Source: Streptomyces toxytricini (GTDB lineage Bacteria; Actinomycetota; Actinomycetes; Streptomycetales; Streptomycetaceae). From it: a stretch of 64,000 bases of DNA. Position numbers and translations under genes: made by a program. The notes under the pieces are model-generated. The model saw nothing but the letters and a program-made list of their open reading frames with translations. It ran no database searches and was not told where the DNA came from. Positions 60,379 to 64,000 of the stretch are shown piece by piece. How positions within the stretch are numbered: position 1 is the first letter of the stretch; every line of letters starts with the position of its first letter. The stretch covers positions 154,644 through 218,643 of the forward strand of contig NZ_BMTY01000001.1 in assembly GCF_014649915.1 (NCBI RefSeq), read 5' to 3'.

Positions 60379-64000
<3,622 letters not shown>

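Overview
The window is high-GC actinobacterial DNA, most like a Streptomyces chromosome. The signs are GC-saturated third codon positions right of about 23 kb, GTG/TTG starts, GTGA/ATGA stop-start overlaps, a conservon (cvnA-D), ALF-repeat and FG-GAP secreted proteins, and an ABC sugar importer with no linked ATPase. The first ~22.4 kb has visibly less GC-saturated coding sequence and looks like acquired DNA.

Region 1 (1 to about 22.4 kb) is the left-running part of a conjugative element. From right to left it encodes a small two-helix pilin-like protein, a 434-residue single-pass protein, a large envelope protein with membrane segments, a lysozyme-like domain and a CHAP domain, four N-terminally anchored proteins (at least one VirB8-like), a small membrane protein, a MobL/MobP-type HUH relaxase, a Clp-like double AAA+ ATPase, a tail-anchored coiled-coil protein, a VirD4/TraG coupling protein, and a gene cut by the left window edge. 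This is a type IV secretion layout. Most known Streptomyces conjugative elements instead move double-stranded DNA with one FtsK-like TraB. Hairpins sit at several gene boundaries, and a TCGA-containing motif recurs upstream of several units. A divergent XRE-type regulator at 21.9 kb is a candidate controller. No VirB4 ATPase, integrase or att site is visible; they may lie left of the window.

Region 2 (about 22.4 to 31.2 kb) holds a sparse junction of about 1 kb, DUF1330 and DUF72 proteins, a small membrane protein, and a left-running operon of three exported proteins: an ALF-repeat/Ala-rich coiled-coil protein with a hydrophobic C-terminus, a 161-residue secreted protein, and a trypsin-fold protein with altered catalytic residues followed by FG-GAP repeats.

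Region 3 (31.5 to 48.4 kb) contains an AraC regulator, a PAP2-family membrane phosphatase, a receptor-type Ser/Thr kinase with a periplasmic-binding-protein sensor divergent from a stand-alone binding protein, a secreted intradiol dioxygenase with a carbohydrate-binding module and a nearby AraC regulator, conservon cvnA-D, a SAP-type/3-hydroxyisobutyryl-CoA hydrolase fusion, an SDR oxidoreductase and a membrane-anchored sulfite-oxidase-fold protein.

Region 4 (48.6 to 64 kb) is rich in glycan degradation: GH89 alpha-N-acetylglucosaminidase, GH27 alpha-galactosidase with a ricin-type domain, and an operon of an ABC solute-binding lipoprotein, two permeases and a GH38 alpha-mannosidase. Between these lie a TetR regulator, a PLP threonine/serine dehydratase, a small membrane protein and a PQQ-like beta-propeller protein. 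The window ends inside a 2,4-dienoyl-CoA reductase-type flavoenzyme with a clear promoter.
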